The notes under the pieces were generated by a model. The model did not search any database. It worked only from the letters and a program-made list of their open reading frames with translations, and was not told the origin of the DNA. Of a stretch of 64,000 nucleotides of DNA, positions 1-9,257 are shown piece by piece. The first letter of the stretch is position 1. The number at the start of each line of letters is the position of its first letter. Source of the DNA: Gillisella vitis (GTDB lineage: Bacteria > Pseudomonadota > Alphaproteobacteria > Rhizobiales > Rhizobiaceae). The translations under genes were made by a program, and so were the position numbers. The stretch is from contig WPHV01000004.1 in NCBI GenBank assembly GCA_009744235.1, forward strand, positions 248,001 to 312,000. Direction: 5' to 3'.

Positions 1-1
1 C

Positions 2-469
2 CGTTTCGGCCACAAACTCGGCGCTATCCGTGCCACCGGCGACCGGCGCGCCTTTCCGCTGGGATTGACGCTGGCCCGCTCTTTCATCGGGCCACGGCTG
101 GCGCTCGCAGGGGACGCCGCTCATGGTATTCATCCGATTTCCGGCCAGGGCCTCAATCTTGGCTTCAAGGATGTGGCCGCGCTGGCGGAAACAATCGTCG
201 ATGCCGATCGCCTCGGCCTCGATATCGGCGACCTCACCGTTCTGGAACGCTACCAGACCTGGCGTCGCTTCGACACATTCCGCATGGGCGTCACCACCGA
301 CGTGCTGAACCGGCTGTTTTCCAACGATATTACGCCGGTCAGAATCGCCCGGGATTTCGGGCTCGGCCTGGTGGAACGGCTGCCAAAACTGAAAAGCTAT
401 TTCATTTCCGAGGCGGCAGGAACAGCGGTGAAGGGCGGTCCGAAACTTCTGACCGGTCAGGCGATCTGA
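2..469 (+). CDS. UbiH/COQ6-family FAD monooxygenase, C-terminal part
   Basis: This is the C-terminal 155 residues of an FAD-dependent aromatic hydroxylase of the UbiH/UbiF/COQ6 family, which hydroxylates the ubiquinone ring at the inner membrane. The reading frame is open to the window edge, so the N-terminal Rossmann domain lies outside. The family signature GDAAHGIHPISGQGLN, which contacts the FAD pyrophosphate, is plain near residues 37-52 of the visible part. Which ring position is hydroxylated cannot be told from this end. The next gene is convergent. Confidence 0.85.
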   Translation, partial: RFGHKLGAIRATGDRRAFPLGLTLARSFIGPRLALAGDAAHGIHPISGQGLNLGFKDVAALAETIVDADRLGLDIGDLTVLERYQTWRRFDTFRMGVTTDVLNRLFSNDITPVRIARDFGLGLVERLPKLKSYFISEAAGTAVKGGPKLLTGQAI

Positions 470-520
470 AACAGACTGTGACTGGCGACTGGCGAGGCCA
501 ACGGCCTCAAGACAGCGCCT

Positions 521-709
521 TCAGTCTTCAATCTTGCGGGCTTCCGAGACCAGCATGATCGGAATGCCATCGCGAATGGGATAGGCAAGCCGTGCCTTTT
601 CCGAGACCAACTCGTTGTTTTCCCGGTTAAGGGTCAAGCGGCCATTGGTCAGCGGGCAGACCAGCAATTCCAGCATTTTCGGATCGACACCGTTCATCCG
701 CTGATCCAT
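521..709 (-). CDS. Trm112/YcaR-family small protein
   Basis: A 62-residue protein of the Trm112 (UPF0434) family. Members are small zinc-ribbon-like partners that stabilise methyltransferases in eukaryotes; the bacterial role is unclear. The core [12 protein letters not shown] followed by [12 protein letters not shown] is typical of alphaproteobacterial members, which usually lack the full cysteine set, and only one cysteine is present here. It is probably co-transcribed with the LON-domain gene, which lies 33 bases upstream on the same strand. Confidence 0.8.
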   Translation of the reverse strand: MDQRMNGVDPKMLELLVCPLTNGRLTLNRENNELVSEKARLAYPIRDGIPIMLVSEARKIED

Positions 710-742
710 GGCTGCGCTCCCTCATTGTTTGTCGCTTCACCG

Positions 743-1417
743 TTACTGTAAAACCGGCTCCACATCGCCGAAACCACGTGCCAGATAAATTTCAGTAATA
801 GCAATCAGCGTTTCCGTGCGGCTATGCAGATCGGTAGCCTCCAGCAAGGCCTGTTTTTCAGCAGGCGTGAAAGGTGACATCATCGACAAAGAATTGACCA
901 GGGTCAGATTGCTGGCGCGCTGGACGCTCTCCCAATCCGCTTCCAGCTTGTTGGCATCGAGATAGGCCCGGAACACCGCGAGCAACCGATCCCGATCCAC
1001 GCTGTTTTCCTGACCTTCAGCCGCGAGATCGGCCATGAACGGCGAAATTCGCACCGTGCGGAATGGGTGGGTGGTTTTCAGCTCTTCGCTCAGCCTGAAA
1101 CGGCATATTCCACCCAGCGACAGAATATAGCGGCCATCGCCCGTCTCGGCGAAAGAGGTGATCCGACCGATACATCCCATGCTGCATAGGGCCGGAATGC
1201 CGGTGGCGATCTCATAGGGCTCGGTCAATGCCGGCTGAATCATGCCGATCAGCCGATTGCTGCGCAGCGCTGCATCGAACATTTCCAGATAGCGCGGCTC
1301 GAATATATTCAGTGGCAATTGCCCACCGGGCAGCAGAAGAGCTCCTGCCAGCGGAAAAACCGGCAATGTTTCCGGAAAATCAGCCGCCGTCAGATATCGC
1401 GCATTGCCGACCTGCAT
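743..1417 (-). CDS. LON N-terminal (substrate-binding) domain protein
   Basis: A stand-alone LON substrate-binding domain without the AAA+ or protease parts of Lon. Family hallmarks are LPVFPLAGALLLPGG near the N-terminus and LNIFEPRYLEMFDAAL about 20 residues later. Function in bacteria is not established; substrate selection is an inference from the Lon domain. I start it at 1417 because an AGGAGGT sits six bases upstream of that ATG, although the frame is open to 1438. It lies between CnoX and the Trm112-like gene, all on one strand. Confidence 0.85.
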   Translation of the reverse strand: MQVGNARYLTAADFPETLPVFPLAGALLLPGGQLPLNIFEPRYLEMFDAALRSNRLIGMIQPALTEPYEIATGIPALCSMGCIGRITSFAETGDGRYILSLGGICRFRLSEELKTTHPFRTVRISPFMADLAAEGQENSVDRDRLLAVFRAYLDANKLEADWESVQRASNLTLVNSLSMMSPFTPAEKQALLEATDLHSRTETLIAITEIYLARGFGDVEPVLQ

Positions 1418-1594
1418 TACAACCTCCTGAAAGAGCACCGAGCCAATGCCCTGTCGCTCTTTAATTCCTTATAATGTGGCATGCGCCCGGCAAATCTCAA
1501 GATGCGCCTGCCACAGAACACAACTTCCGCCCGCCTGAGCATATAGGGATCAGCCCTTGAACAGGGCTCGTCCCATTCTCTGCCTTCAAGCCCG

Positions 1595-2593
1595 TTACGA
1601 AAACAGGATCGAAGACAGCTTGCGCCGAGCCTGAATGGTGGCCGGGTCCTTCGGACCCCAGACCTCGAAAAATTCAACCAGTTGGCGGCGAGCGCCATCG
1701 TCGTCGAAGGTCCGGTCTTTTTTCATGATCAATAGCAGATGATCAGCCGCGTCTTCGCGCTTGCCCTCGACATTGCGGATCTTGGCGAGCTTCAGCCGCG
1801 CCTCGTGATCGTCAGGGTTAAGTGACAGTTGCTGTTCCAGCGCCACTGGGTCACCCAGCTTACGGGCCTCCTCGATTTGCTCCAGTTTTTTGGCCACGGC
1901 CTGAATTTCAACGGCTTTTGCCAGTTCTTCAGGCAGACCATCGACAATCTGGCGCACCCGTTCATGCTGGTTGAGGGCAAGCATGCATTCGGCAATACCG
2001 GCAACCGCCCTGGCATTTTCCGGATCGGCCTGCATAACCGCTGCATAGAGCTGGGCAGCGCCGTCGAAATCGCCGTCATCGTAAAGCCCCTTGGCTTCTT
2101 CCAGCACAGCCTCGATTTCCGCCGCCTGATCAGCACCGCCGTCTGGTCCACCCAGCTTGTCGATGAACTGCTTGACCTGACTTTCCGGCAGCGCGCCCAT
2201 GAAGCCATCGGCAGGGCGGCCATCGACAAAGGCGACGACGGCAGGAATGGACTGGATACCAAGCTGACCGGCAATAGCCGGATGGTCGTCGATATTCATC
2301 TTGACCAGCTTGACCTTGCCCTTGGCCTCATTGACCGCCTTTTCGATGATCGGCGTCAACTGGCGGCAAGGACCACACCACGGCGCCCAGAAATCCACCA
2401 GAACCGGCTGGCGGCGAGATTCTTCCAACACATCCTTGGCAAAGCCCTGGGTGGTCGTATCCTTGATCAGACCACCCGCGGGCGCTGCTCCTGCAGACGC
2501 TGGTGCTGCCGCAGCAGGCGCCGTGCCGAATTGCGCATTGGCCGTCATCTGCCCGCGATAAGAGCCGCCGTAGGGATTACCAGAATTGCTCAT
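1595..2593 (-). CDS. Thioredoxin-domain TPR co-chaperone (CnoX/YbbN-like)
   Basis: A 332-residue protein: an Ala/Pro-rich N-terminal stretch (about 1-42), a thioredoxin fold with the WCGPC active site at 72-76, then TPR-like helices to the end. This is the CnoX/YbbN architecture, a redox-sensitive holdase that hands clients to GroEL and DnaK. The active-site pair CxxC is intact, unlike the SxxC of E. coli CnoX, so reductase activity is possible. The start at 2593 is preceded by GGGAGA; an upstream in-frame extension to 2734 has no ribosome site. Confidence 0.88.
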   Translation of the reverse strand: MSNSGNPYGGSYRGQMTANAQFGTAPAAAAPASAGAAPAGGLIKDTTTQGFAKDVLEESRRQPVLVDFWAPWCGPCRQLTPIIEKAVNEAKGKVKLVKMNIDDHPAIAGQLGIQSIPAVVAFVDGRPADGFMGALPESQVKQFIDKLGGPDGGADQAAEIEAVLEEAKGLYDDGDFDGAAQLYAAVMQADPENARAVAGIAECMLALNQHERVRQIVDGLPEELAKAVEIQAVAKKLEQIEEARKLGDPVALEQQLSLNPDDHEARLKLAKIRNVEGKREDAADHLLLIMKKDRTFDDDGARRQLVEFFEVWGPKDPATIQARRKLSSILFS

Positions 2594-2790
2594 CACCATC
2601 TCCCGCCTGTTCCTGACAGCCCGGGCGTTTTGCAAACGCATTCCAGGTGCCGCCTTATTTCCACCGTCCGCAATTTCCGTTTCATACAGCAACAGAGATC
2701 GGGAACCATGTCGCAGCCCTTGTCCCGGCCACATGATCTTTGCAGGGTTCCTTGAATTTCAATGAACCATGTAAGCGTTTAAATCGTGCC

Positions 2791-3300
2791 TCAGGCCGTG
2801 ACTTTCAAGACGTTTGCCTCATGTCCAGTCGCCATCAGAAAGCGCAGGAGGTCGTCGCGGCCAATCGAGGTTGTAGCGTCATTCGACAGCGGATGGCAAT
2901 TGATGATCTCATGCTGCATCAGGTCTGCATCAAGAACGAATGTCACCTTGTTGCCCGTGTCGTTTATTGCGCCGAACGCCGTCACCGAGCCGGGGACAAC
3001 CCCCAGATACTCCATCAGCTTTTCCGGCTTGCCAAAGGACACCTTGCTGGCCGCACCGATCAGCGTATGGACGGTCTTCAGATCGACAATGGCGTTTTCC
3101 TCGACCACCAGCAGGAAGAACTGATCCTTCTTGTCCTTGACGAACAGGTTCTTGGTATGACCGCCAGGGATCTCATCGCGTAGGGACACCGATTCTGCCA
3201 CGGTAAAGACTGGCGGATGTGACACTGTCCGGTGCTCGATACCCAGGCTATCAAGAAAGGCAAACAGGTCTGCGGGTGATTTCGGCACAATCTCTGTCAT
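2791..3300 (-). CDS. ProX/YbaK-family aminoacyl-tRNA deacylase
   Basis: A 169-residue YbaK/ProX-domain protein, a free-standing relative of the ProRS editing domain that removes mischarged amino acids (typically Ala) from tRNA-Pro. Recognisable parts are HTKNLFVKDKK, the conserved lysine region that contacts the tRNA CCA end, and the glycine-rich GVVPGSVTAFG loop. Length agrees with the family. It stands alone, convergent to nothing, with CnoX downstream on the same strand. Confidence 0.85.
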   Translation of the reverse strand: MTEIVPKSPADLFAFLDSLGIEHRTVSHPPVFTVAESVSLRDEIPGGHTKNLFVKDKKDQFFLLVVEENAIVDLKTVHTLIGAASKVSFGKPEKLMEYLGVVPGSVTAFGAINDTGNKVTFVLDADLMQHEIINCHPLSNDATTSIGRDDLLRFLMATGHEANVLKVTA

Positions 3301-3606
3301 GATGGTCCTGCTTCAGAATATAGTCTCGGCGGCACACTGCGGTTAAACGATATCAAGCGATCTCCTTCAACTGTTTTATGCGCCGATCGTATATTCAAAC
3401 AGTCCCTGACCAGCCCTCATTTCCGGCCCTCACAAAACGTTCAAAATTCTCATTGCCACAGAATAACTTAAGCCTTGATTGGAAAAAATCTTGGAGCCGC
3501 CGTCATTTCCCTGTTGCAATCGAAAAGCAGTTGGGCCATATACCGCCCGTCGCCGCAACACAGCGACCCACGGTTCAGCGTACTACCCCGGACCGGTGGA
3601 TAATGA
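3301..3606. other. Intergenic, promoter region of tRNA-Gly and of proX-like gene
   Basis: About 300 bases between two divergently transcribed units. No coding sequence with a ribosome site was seen. It should hold the promoters of the deacylase gene (leftward) and of tRNA-Gly (rightward), but I could not place a convincing -35/-10 pair. Confidence 0.4.
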
Positions 3607-3681
3607 GCGGGCGTAGCTCAGGGGTAGAGCACAACCTTGCCAAGGTTGGGGTCGAGGGTTCGAATCCCTTCGCCCGCTCCA
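3607..3681 (+). tRNA. tRNA-Gly(GCC)
   Basis: Cloverleaf is clear: 7-bp acceptor GCGGGCG/CGCCCGC, D arm GCTC..GAGC, anticodon stem CAACC/GGTTG with loop TTGCCAA (anticodon GCC at 3639-3641), T arm with GGTTCGAATCC, discriminator T and genome-encoded CCA. No integration scar was seen downstream. Confidence 0.97.
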
Positions 3682-3872
3682 ATTTTCCAAAGATAAATTC
3701 AGATATATGATTTCCCGAAAGGGAGACAGTGCTTTTCTGTATCCGGTTGCGCAGTTTGGACTGCAAAACTGACGGCGTTAAAACCTTCCCTGATAAGCTG
3801 TCATAACGTGCCCTTGGCAAAAGTGGCACCGCCAAACGCGATCCGAATGGCGACACCGAAATTTGAAGTGCG

Positions 3873-5171
3873 TCAGGACGCCCGTATCGGCTTATGTCCC
3901 ATCACCCTGCCAATGATGATGACCAGCACGCCAGCAATGGCAAGGCAAGCCGCCAGGAAGAACATCGGAGCAATCGTGCTGCCTGTCTGGTCGCGGATCA
4001 AAGGCACGACATTTTGGGCAACAAACCCTCCGAGATTGCCGACCGAGTTGATGGCCGCCAGACCGGCTGCGGCACCGGCCCCTTTCAGAAAGCGCGATGG
4101 CAGGCTCCAGAACACCGGCTGGCCTGCGAAGATCCCGGCGGCGGCAAGGCACAGAAACGCAAATTGCAACACCTGGTCTGTCAACATAGCCGACATCACA
4201 AGACTGACGGCACCGACAAAGGCCGGAATGACGATATAAGGTGTCTTGTTCTCTGTCCGGTCAGCCGCCGACGGTACGACGTAAAGTGCGATGGCAACCG
4301 CAACCCAAGGGATGATGTTGATCAGGCCATTCACCGTATTGGACACGCCAAAACCCTTGACGATGGTTGGCAACCAATAGCTCAAACCATAGGCGGCCAG
4401 CGGAAAGCCGACATAGCAGAGCGACATCAGCAGCACGCGCGGATTGATCAGCGCCTTGAAGCCATTGTCGGCATTGCTGTCCATTCCGGTGTTTTCAGCA
4501 TCCAGCCGTGCCTGAAGCCAGGCTTTTTCAGCATCCGTCAGAAAATTCGCCTTGGCTGGGGTATCGGCAAGATAGAACCAGGTGACGATACCGGCCAGAA
4601 CCGCCGGAATACCGGTGGCCAGAAACACCCACTCCCAACCCTGATAGCCCAGGAAACCGTCGAGATCGAGCAATACGCCGCCCAGGGGCGCACCAATGGC
4701 ATTGGCAAGGGCGCTGAAAATCATGAACAGGCCAACCATCCGGCCCCGATAGTCTCTTGGAAACCACAGGGTCAGCAGATAGAGCACGCCCGGAAAGAAC
4801 CCCGCCTCGCAGACGCCCAGCAGAAAGCGCAGGATGTAGAACATCGTCGCGTTCTGGGTATAGGCAAGCGCAATGGTTACAGCGCCCCAGGACACCAGAA
4901 TGCGGGCAAACCACCGGCTGGCGCCGAACCGTTCGAGAAAGAGATTGCTCGGCACTTCAAATAGAAAATAGCCGATAAAGAACAGTGATGCCCCAAGCCC
5001 ATAGGCATATTCGCTCAAACCCAGCGCATCGACCATTTGCAATTTGGCGTAACTGACATTCTGCCGATCAATATAGGCAATCAGGTAGAGAAGCCCCAGA
5101 AACGGCATCAGCCGCCAGGTGATTTTTGAAATCAGTGCTTTTTCGGAAACCGATGCTTTTTCAGAAACCAA
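3873..5171 (-). CDS. MFS transporter, anion:cation symporter (ACS) family
   Basis: A 12-helix major facilitator protein. The motif IDRQNVSYAKLQM after the first helix and the LGVCEAGFFPGVLYLLTLWFP segment are diagnostic of the ACS family (phthalate, tartrate, glucarate and similar organic acid permeases). Substrate cannot be assigned. I place the start at a TTG (5171) seven bases after GGGAGG; a GTG at 5186 lies on top of that ribosome site. A short duplication SEKASVSEKA is visible at the N-terminus. It is downstream of, and on the same strand as, galM, which suggests sugar or sugar-acid uptake. Confidence 0.88.
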   Translation of the reverse strand: MVSEKASVSEKALISKITWRLMPFLGLLYLIAYIDRQNVSYAKLQMVDALGLSEYAYGLGASLFFIGYFLFEVPSNLFLERFGASRWFARILVSWGAVTIALAYTQNATMFYILRFLLGVCEAGFFPGVLYLLTLWFPRDYRGRMVGLFMIFSALANAIGAPLGGVLLDLDGFLGYQGWEWVFLATGIPAVLAGIVTWFYLADTPAKANFLTDAEKAWLQARLDAENTGMDSNADNGFKALINPRVLLMSLCYVGFPLAAYGLSYWLPTIVKGFGVSNTVNGLINIIPWVAVAIALYVVPSAADRTENKTPYIVIPAFVGAVSLVMSAMLTDQVLQFAFLCLAAAGIFAGQPVFWSLPSRFLKGAGAAAGLAAINSVGNLGGFVAQNVVPLIRDQTGSTIAPMFFLAACLAIAGVLVIIIGRVMGHKPIRAS

Positions 5172-5290
5172 GTCATGTCCTCCCACAACCGTCCCCTCCC
5201 CGCCAGCTGCTGCGGGGGACGGGTGATATAAACATGATTACGCCTTGATTGTTCCAAGCACAACTTTAGATAAATGCGTTCAGAAGAGGA

Positions 5291-6301
5291 TCAACTCACT
5301 GAAAACACGTAGTCTGTTTCCTGCCGCAGGGTTTCACCGGGCCGCAGGACAGCACTTGAGAAACCGGCTTGGTTGATGGCATCCGGCCAGATCTGGGTTT
5401 CCAGACAGAAACCGGCATAAGCACCGTAGCGACGGCCCTCAAGTCCGGTAACCGGTATATTGAGGTAGACCCCCGCGTAGAATTGAACGCCGGGTTCGGT
5501 GGTGCGCACTTCCATGGAAACGCCGGACTTCAGGCTGCGGGCCATGGCGACGCTACGCTTGGCCACCCGTGTCTGCGACAGACAGAAATTGTTGTCGAAG
5601 GGGACCTGAACACCGTCTTCTGTGCGACGCATGACGCCCATCTGCCTGAAATCAAACGGCGTACCGATTACCGGGCGCTGCTCTCCGGTCGGAATCAGAC
5701 GCTCATCGACAGGCAGGTAGTGGTCGGCGGCAATCATCAACTCATGATCCAGCATGTCAGGCGAATCATCCAGGTTGAAATAGGAATGCTGGCAGAGATT
5801 GGCGAGCGTCGGCGCGTCCGTGGTCGTCTCATAGACCACCGCCAGCACACCGTCATCCTGGAGGTGATAGGTCGCCCGGATATGGGCATTGCCGGGATAG
5901 CCCGCCCGGCCCGCCGGATCGGTGATCTCGAGCACCACCCGGTCACGGTCCAGATCGGCAATCGTCCAATTGCGCCTGCCGATACCGTCGCTGCCACCAT
6001 GCAGATGGGTGAGGCCGCGCTCGTTGCATTCCAGCTGATAGTCTTCACCGTCAAGGGTGAAACGTCCGTTTGCAATGCGATTGGCCAACCGCCCGGGCGT
6101 CGCACCAAAATAGGGAGAGTGGATGGCATAGTCTTCGAAATGCTCGAAACCCAGCACCAGCGGTGCCACATGGCCTTCCATCCTGAGATCCTGGATCACC
6201 GCACCCCAGGTCAGCACCCTGGCCTTCAGGCCACCGCCATGCAGCGTGACCTGCTCTACCGTTTCACCCTTGGTGGTCGTGCCAAATTCCAGACGCTGCA
6301 T
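5291..6301 (-). CDS. Aldose 1-epimerase (mutarotase)
   Basis: A 336-residue GalM-family enzyme interconverting alpha and beta anomers of aldoses in the cytoplasm. Catalytic elements are present: His101 in THLHGGSDG, His172 in QHSYFNL and the base Glu301 in FCLETQIWPDAIN. The start at 6301 follows GAGGAA with five bases between; the frame is open further upstream, but that part contains half of an AT-rich intergenic repeat (about 6377-6400) and is not likely coding. Confidence 0.9.
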   Translation of the reverse strand: MQRLEFGTTTKGETVEQVTLHGGGLKARVLTWGAVIQDLRMEGHVAPLVLGFEHFEDYAIHSPYFGATPGRLANRIANGRFTLDGEDYQLECNERGLTHLHGGSDGIGRRNWTIADLDRDRVVLEITDPAGRAGYPGNAHIRATYHLQDDGVLAVVYETTTDAPTLANLCQHSYFNLDDSPDMLDHELMIAADHYLPVDERLIPTGEQRPVIGTPFDFRQMGVMRRTEDGVQVPFDNNFCLSQTRVAKRSVAMARSLKSGVSMEVRTTEPGVQFYAGVYLNIPVTGLEGRRYGAYAGFCLETQIWPDAINQAGFSSAVLRPGETLRQETDYVFSVS

Positions 6302-6478
6302 ATGCTTCCTCACCCTTGCATCGACGGTGCCTGCCTGAGGCGGGCGCGTCATCGTTTCTGCTGTGTCACATAGGTTTATTGCATAATTCCTCAAACCGAA
6401 ATCGATCAGAGATAAAATATCCAGCAACCATAAGGCGTTACAGCAGGTATCAACGCACCATAGACGATGCAAGCCGGG

Positions 6479-7666
6479 TTAGCGCGACAGCTCTCGTGCC
6501 GCATCCTCCAAGCCGCCAAGCGTCAGGGGATGCATTCGCCCGCCCATGAGACGGGAAATCAAACCGATAGAATGGGTATAGGCCCAATGTTCCTGCTGCA
6601 TCGGGTTGAGCCACAGACATTTGCGAAAATGCTCCGTGATGCGCGAAAGCCAGAGGGCGCCGGGCTCACCATTCCAATGCTCCACCGATCCGCCGATCAT
6701 GGTGATCTCATAGGGGCTCATCGCCGCATCTCCGACGAAGAGCACCCGGTAATCCGGCCCATAGGTGCGGATAATTTCTTCCGTCGGGATGACGTCGGTC
6801 CGGCGGCGGCGATTGTCTTTCCATACCCGTTCATAAAGGCAATTGTGGAAGTAGAAATGCTCCATATGCCGAAATTCCGACCGGGCTGCCGAAAACAACT
6901 CCTCCACGCCTTTGACGTGATCGTCCATGGAGCCACCGATATCGAAGAACATCAGCAGCTTGACGGCATTGCGCCGTTCCGCCTGGGTCTTGATGTCAAG
7001 ATAGCCATGCTCCGCCGTCGCGCGGATCGTGCCGCTCAAATCAAATTCGTCCAACGCGCCTTGCCGCACGAACCGTCGCAGCCGCCGTAACGCCACCTTG
7101 ATATTGCGGGTGCCAAGCGCGACGGAATCGTCGAGATTACGAAATTCCCGCTGGTCCCACACCTTGACGGCGCGGCGATGGCGCGATCCGTCCTGACCGA
7201 TCCTCACCCCTTCCGGATTGTAGCCATAGGCCCCGAAGGGCGAGGTCCCCGCTGTGCCGATCCATTTCGAGCCGCCCTGATGGCGCTCCTTCTGCTCGGC
7301 CAACCGCTGTTTCAGCGTTTCCATCAGCCTGTCGAAACCACCCATGGCTTCGATCAGTTTCTTGTCTTCGTCGGACAGGTGTTTTTCGGTCAGCTTGCGC
7401 AACCATTCTTCCGGCAGAGCGGTCTCAGACACACCCGCCTGCGGCCAACCGGTCGCTTCCAACCCCTTGAAACATTCGGCAAAGGCCAGATCGAAACGGT
7501 CGATATGCCGCTCATCCTTGATCAGCGTCGTGCGCGCCAGATAATAGAAAGCCTCAATGTCGAAATCGACAAGGCCGCGCTCCACCCCTTGCAGCAAGGC
7601 CAGATATTCCCCGAGGGAGACCGGGATTTTCTGTTGTTTGAGCTTGAGGAAGAAAGGCAGGAACAT
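6479..7666 (-). CDS. VWA domain protein, CoxE-like
   Basis: A 395-residue protein of the CoxE-like VWA family. These act with MoxR AAA+ ATPases as metal-cofactor or complex-assembly chaperones. The C-terminal half carries the VWA fold; its metal-site motif reads DIGGSMD, so the first serine of the usual DxSxS is a glycine, a variant I believe is common in this subfamily. The MoxR partner (9258-10124) is on the same strand but separated by a GNAT gene and metA. It ends six bases from the downstream repeat-bearing galM leader region. Confidence 0.85.
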   Translation of the reverse strand: MFLPFFLKLKQQKIPVSLGEYLALLQGVERGLVDFDIEAFYYLARTTLIKDERHIDRFDLAFAECFKGLEATGWPQAGVSETALPEEWLRKLTEKHLSDEDKKLIEAMGGFDRLMETLKQRLAEQKERHQGGSKWIGTAGTSPFGAYGYNPEGVRIGQDGSRHRRAVKVWDQREFRNLDDSVALGTRNIKVALRRLRRFVRQGALDEFDLSGTIRATAEHGYLDIKTQAERRNAVKLLMFFDIGGSMDDHVKGVEELFSAARSEFRHMEHFYFHNCLYERVWKDNRRRRTDVIPTEEIIRTYGPDYRVLFVGDAAMSPYEITMIGGSVEHWNGEPGALWLSRITEHFRKCLWLNPMQQEHWAYTHSIGLISRLMGGRMHPLTLGGLEDAARELSR

Positions 7667-7672
7667 CGGCGC

Positions 7673-8125
7673 TCAGAGCGGTTGCTGATAGATGATGAAG
7701 GGGGTCTTGTCCGCCACCTGATCATAGAGGCGCCGGGCCGTGCTGTTAAACTCCTGGGTCATCCAATAGACCTTGCCTGCGCCTGCTTCCACCGCCGCAG
7801 CATTGACCGCTGCAATCAGCGCCCGACCAATACCCAGCCCACGCACCTCAGGATCGACATATAGATCCTGAAGATAGCAGACATCGGAAATATACCAGCA
7901 GGACCGATGAAAAACATAATGGCTAAGGCCCACAGCTTTACCCTCAGCCACAGCCAGGAAGCCGCGAAATTCGCCAGCTCCCTGCCCCGTCAGCCGGGCA
8001 AAGGTGGTCGCATAGACCTCTTCCGGAAGCTCCGTTTCGTAAAAGGCGAGATAGGCGCGCCATAGGCGGCGCCAGTCTGCCTCGTCGTCATTAGTCAAAG
8101 GACGGACCAGAAGATCCCCAGTCAT
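7673..8125 (-). CDS. GNAT-family N-acetyltransferase
   Basis: A 150-residue GCN5-related acetyltransferase. The acetyl-CoA loop reads [14 protein letters not shown], matching the R/QxxGxG/A signature; the C-terminal [11 protein letters not shown] is the usual alpha-4 region. Its ATG overlaps the metA stop in an ATGA, with GGAG eight bases upstream, so translation is probably coupled to metA and it falls under the same SAM-responsive leader. The acetyl acceptor is unknown. Confidence 0.88.
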   Translation of the reverse strand: MTGDLLVRPLTNDDEADWRRLWRAYLAFYETELPEEVYATTFARLTGQGAGEFRGFLAVAEGKAVGLSHYVFHRSCWYISDVCYLQDLYVDPEVRGLGIGRALIAAVNAAAVEAGAGKVYWMTQEFNSTARRLYDQVADKTPFIIYQQPL

Positions 8126-9051
8126 TTGCCGCACTCCTTGCCGATATCGTTCAAATCATAGCTGGTGGTCTGATACATCTCGTTGATCCAGTTTCCAAAC
8201 AGCAGATGCGCATGGCTGCGCCAGCGGTTGAGCGGCGTCAATGTATCATCGTTATGGGGAAAGTAATCATATGGCAGGCGGATCGGGATGCCAGCGCTGA
8301 CGTCGCGGAAATATTCATCGGCCAGCGAGGTGGAATCATATTCAACGTGATTGAACATGTAGAGCCGATTGCCCTTGTCCTCCTGCACCAGACACACGCC
8401 CATTTCATCGGATTCCATCAGGATGTTCAGGTCCGGTACTTTTTCGATATCGGCGCGGCGCACCTCCGTCCAGCGAGACACCGGCACCTGAAAATCATCC
8501 GAGAAGCCGTTGAGATAAATGGAGGACGGCGCCAGATTGCGGTGGCGGAACACGCCGAAGGCCTTTTCCTTCAGCCCATGTTTCGGCACCTTGTGGAAGT
8601 GATAGATCGCCGCCATCGCCCCCCAGCAGACATTCATTGTCGTGTGAACATTGGTTTGCGTCCAGTCGAGAATCTGCTGCATCTCGCTCCAATAGGTGAC
8701 GTCTTCAAAGGGCAGCGTTTCCACCGGCGCACCGGTAATGATCAGTCCGTCGAACTTGCGGTGCTTGACCTCTTCCCAGGTCTGGTAGAAGGACAGGAGA
8801 TGCTCTTCGGGCGTGTTCTTGGCCTTATGCCCGCCAATCCGCACCAGGGTCAGTTCCACCTGCAATGGCGATGCGCCGATCAGCCGGGCAAACTGCACCT
8901 CGGTCTTGATCTTGTTGGGCATGAGATTGAGCAGGGCGATCTGCAACGGGCGAATATCCTGACGGATCGCTGCGGTTTCCGTCATGACCCGCACACCCTC
9001 ATGAACGAGGGCGTCGAAGGCGGGGAGCGTATCGGGAATCTTGATCGGCAT
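8122..9051 (-). CDS. metA: Homoserine O-acyltransferase MetA (predicted acetyl-CoA type)
   Basis: A 309-residue MetA-family enzyme that acylates homoserine as the first committed step of methionine synthesis. The nucleophile Cys142 is in [12 protein letters not shown]. Residue 111 is Glu in GAPVETLPF; published structure-function work on MetA links Glu at 111 with acetyl-CoA use and Gly with succinyl-CoA use, so this copy is predicted to be an acetyltransferase despite the usual succinyltransferase name. A SAM-II riboswitch lies upstream and a coupled GNAT gene follows. Confidence 0.95.
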   Translation of the reverse strand: MPIKIPDTLPAFDALVHEGVRVMTETAAIRQDIRPLQIALLNLMPNKIKTEVQFARLIGASPLQVELTLVRIGGHKAKNTPEEHLLSFYQTWEEVKHRKFDGLIITGAPVETLPFEDVTYWSEMQQILDWTQTNVHTTMNVCWGAMAAIYHFHKVPKHGLKEKAFGVFRHRNLAPSSIYLNGFSDDFQVPVSRWTEVRRADIEKVPDLNILMESDEMGVCLVQEDKGNRLYMFNHVEYDSTSLADEYFRDVSAGIPIRLPYDYFPHNDDTLTPLNRWRSHAHLLFGNWINEMYQTTSYDLNDIGKECGK

Positions 9052-9130
9052 CGGCTTTAAACTTTCCTGTCACGGCACGGTGCGGCAGCTTTGCTATCGC
9101 CATCGGCCTCGGAAAGTCTTGGATAACTTG

Positions 9131-9190
9131 CCTCGGCCCTTTAGCAATTTATTTTACGTGGCTGCAAGCCGGCCGGCCAAATCACCACGA
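9131..9190 (-). promoter_or_regulatory. SAM-II riboswitch (metA motif)
   Basis: On the minus strand the leader of metA contains a five-base stem CGTGG (9189-9185) / CCACG (9161-9157), the conserved GTGATTTG after the first strand, a GCCGGC-type loop and, downstream, GCTAAAGGGCC, whose purine-rich part can form the pseudoknot. This is the SAM-II/metA architecture described in alphaproteobacteria. Binding of S-adenosylmethionine should sequester expression of metA and the coupled GNAT gene. Confidence 0.9.
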
Positions 9191-9257
9191 GAAGACAGCT
9201 ATTTACGCCTTCACCCGTTACGAATCAATGAAAACATAAGCTGCACCGCAGCAAGGA

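Noticed and set aside
1829..2755. A 308-codon open frame on the plus strand
   Set aside because: It is antisense to the CnoX-like gene, lacks a ribosome site and reads as biased shadow sequence.
3607..3872. Island insertion at tRNA-Gly
   Set aside because: No integrase and no second copy of the tRNA 3' end were found downstream.
3894..4964. A 356-codon open frame on the plus strand
   Set aside because: Antisense to the MFS gene; His/Arg/Gln-rich shadow without family content.
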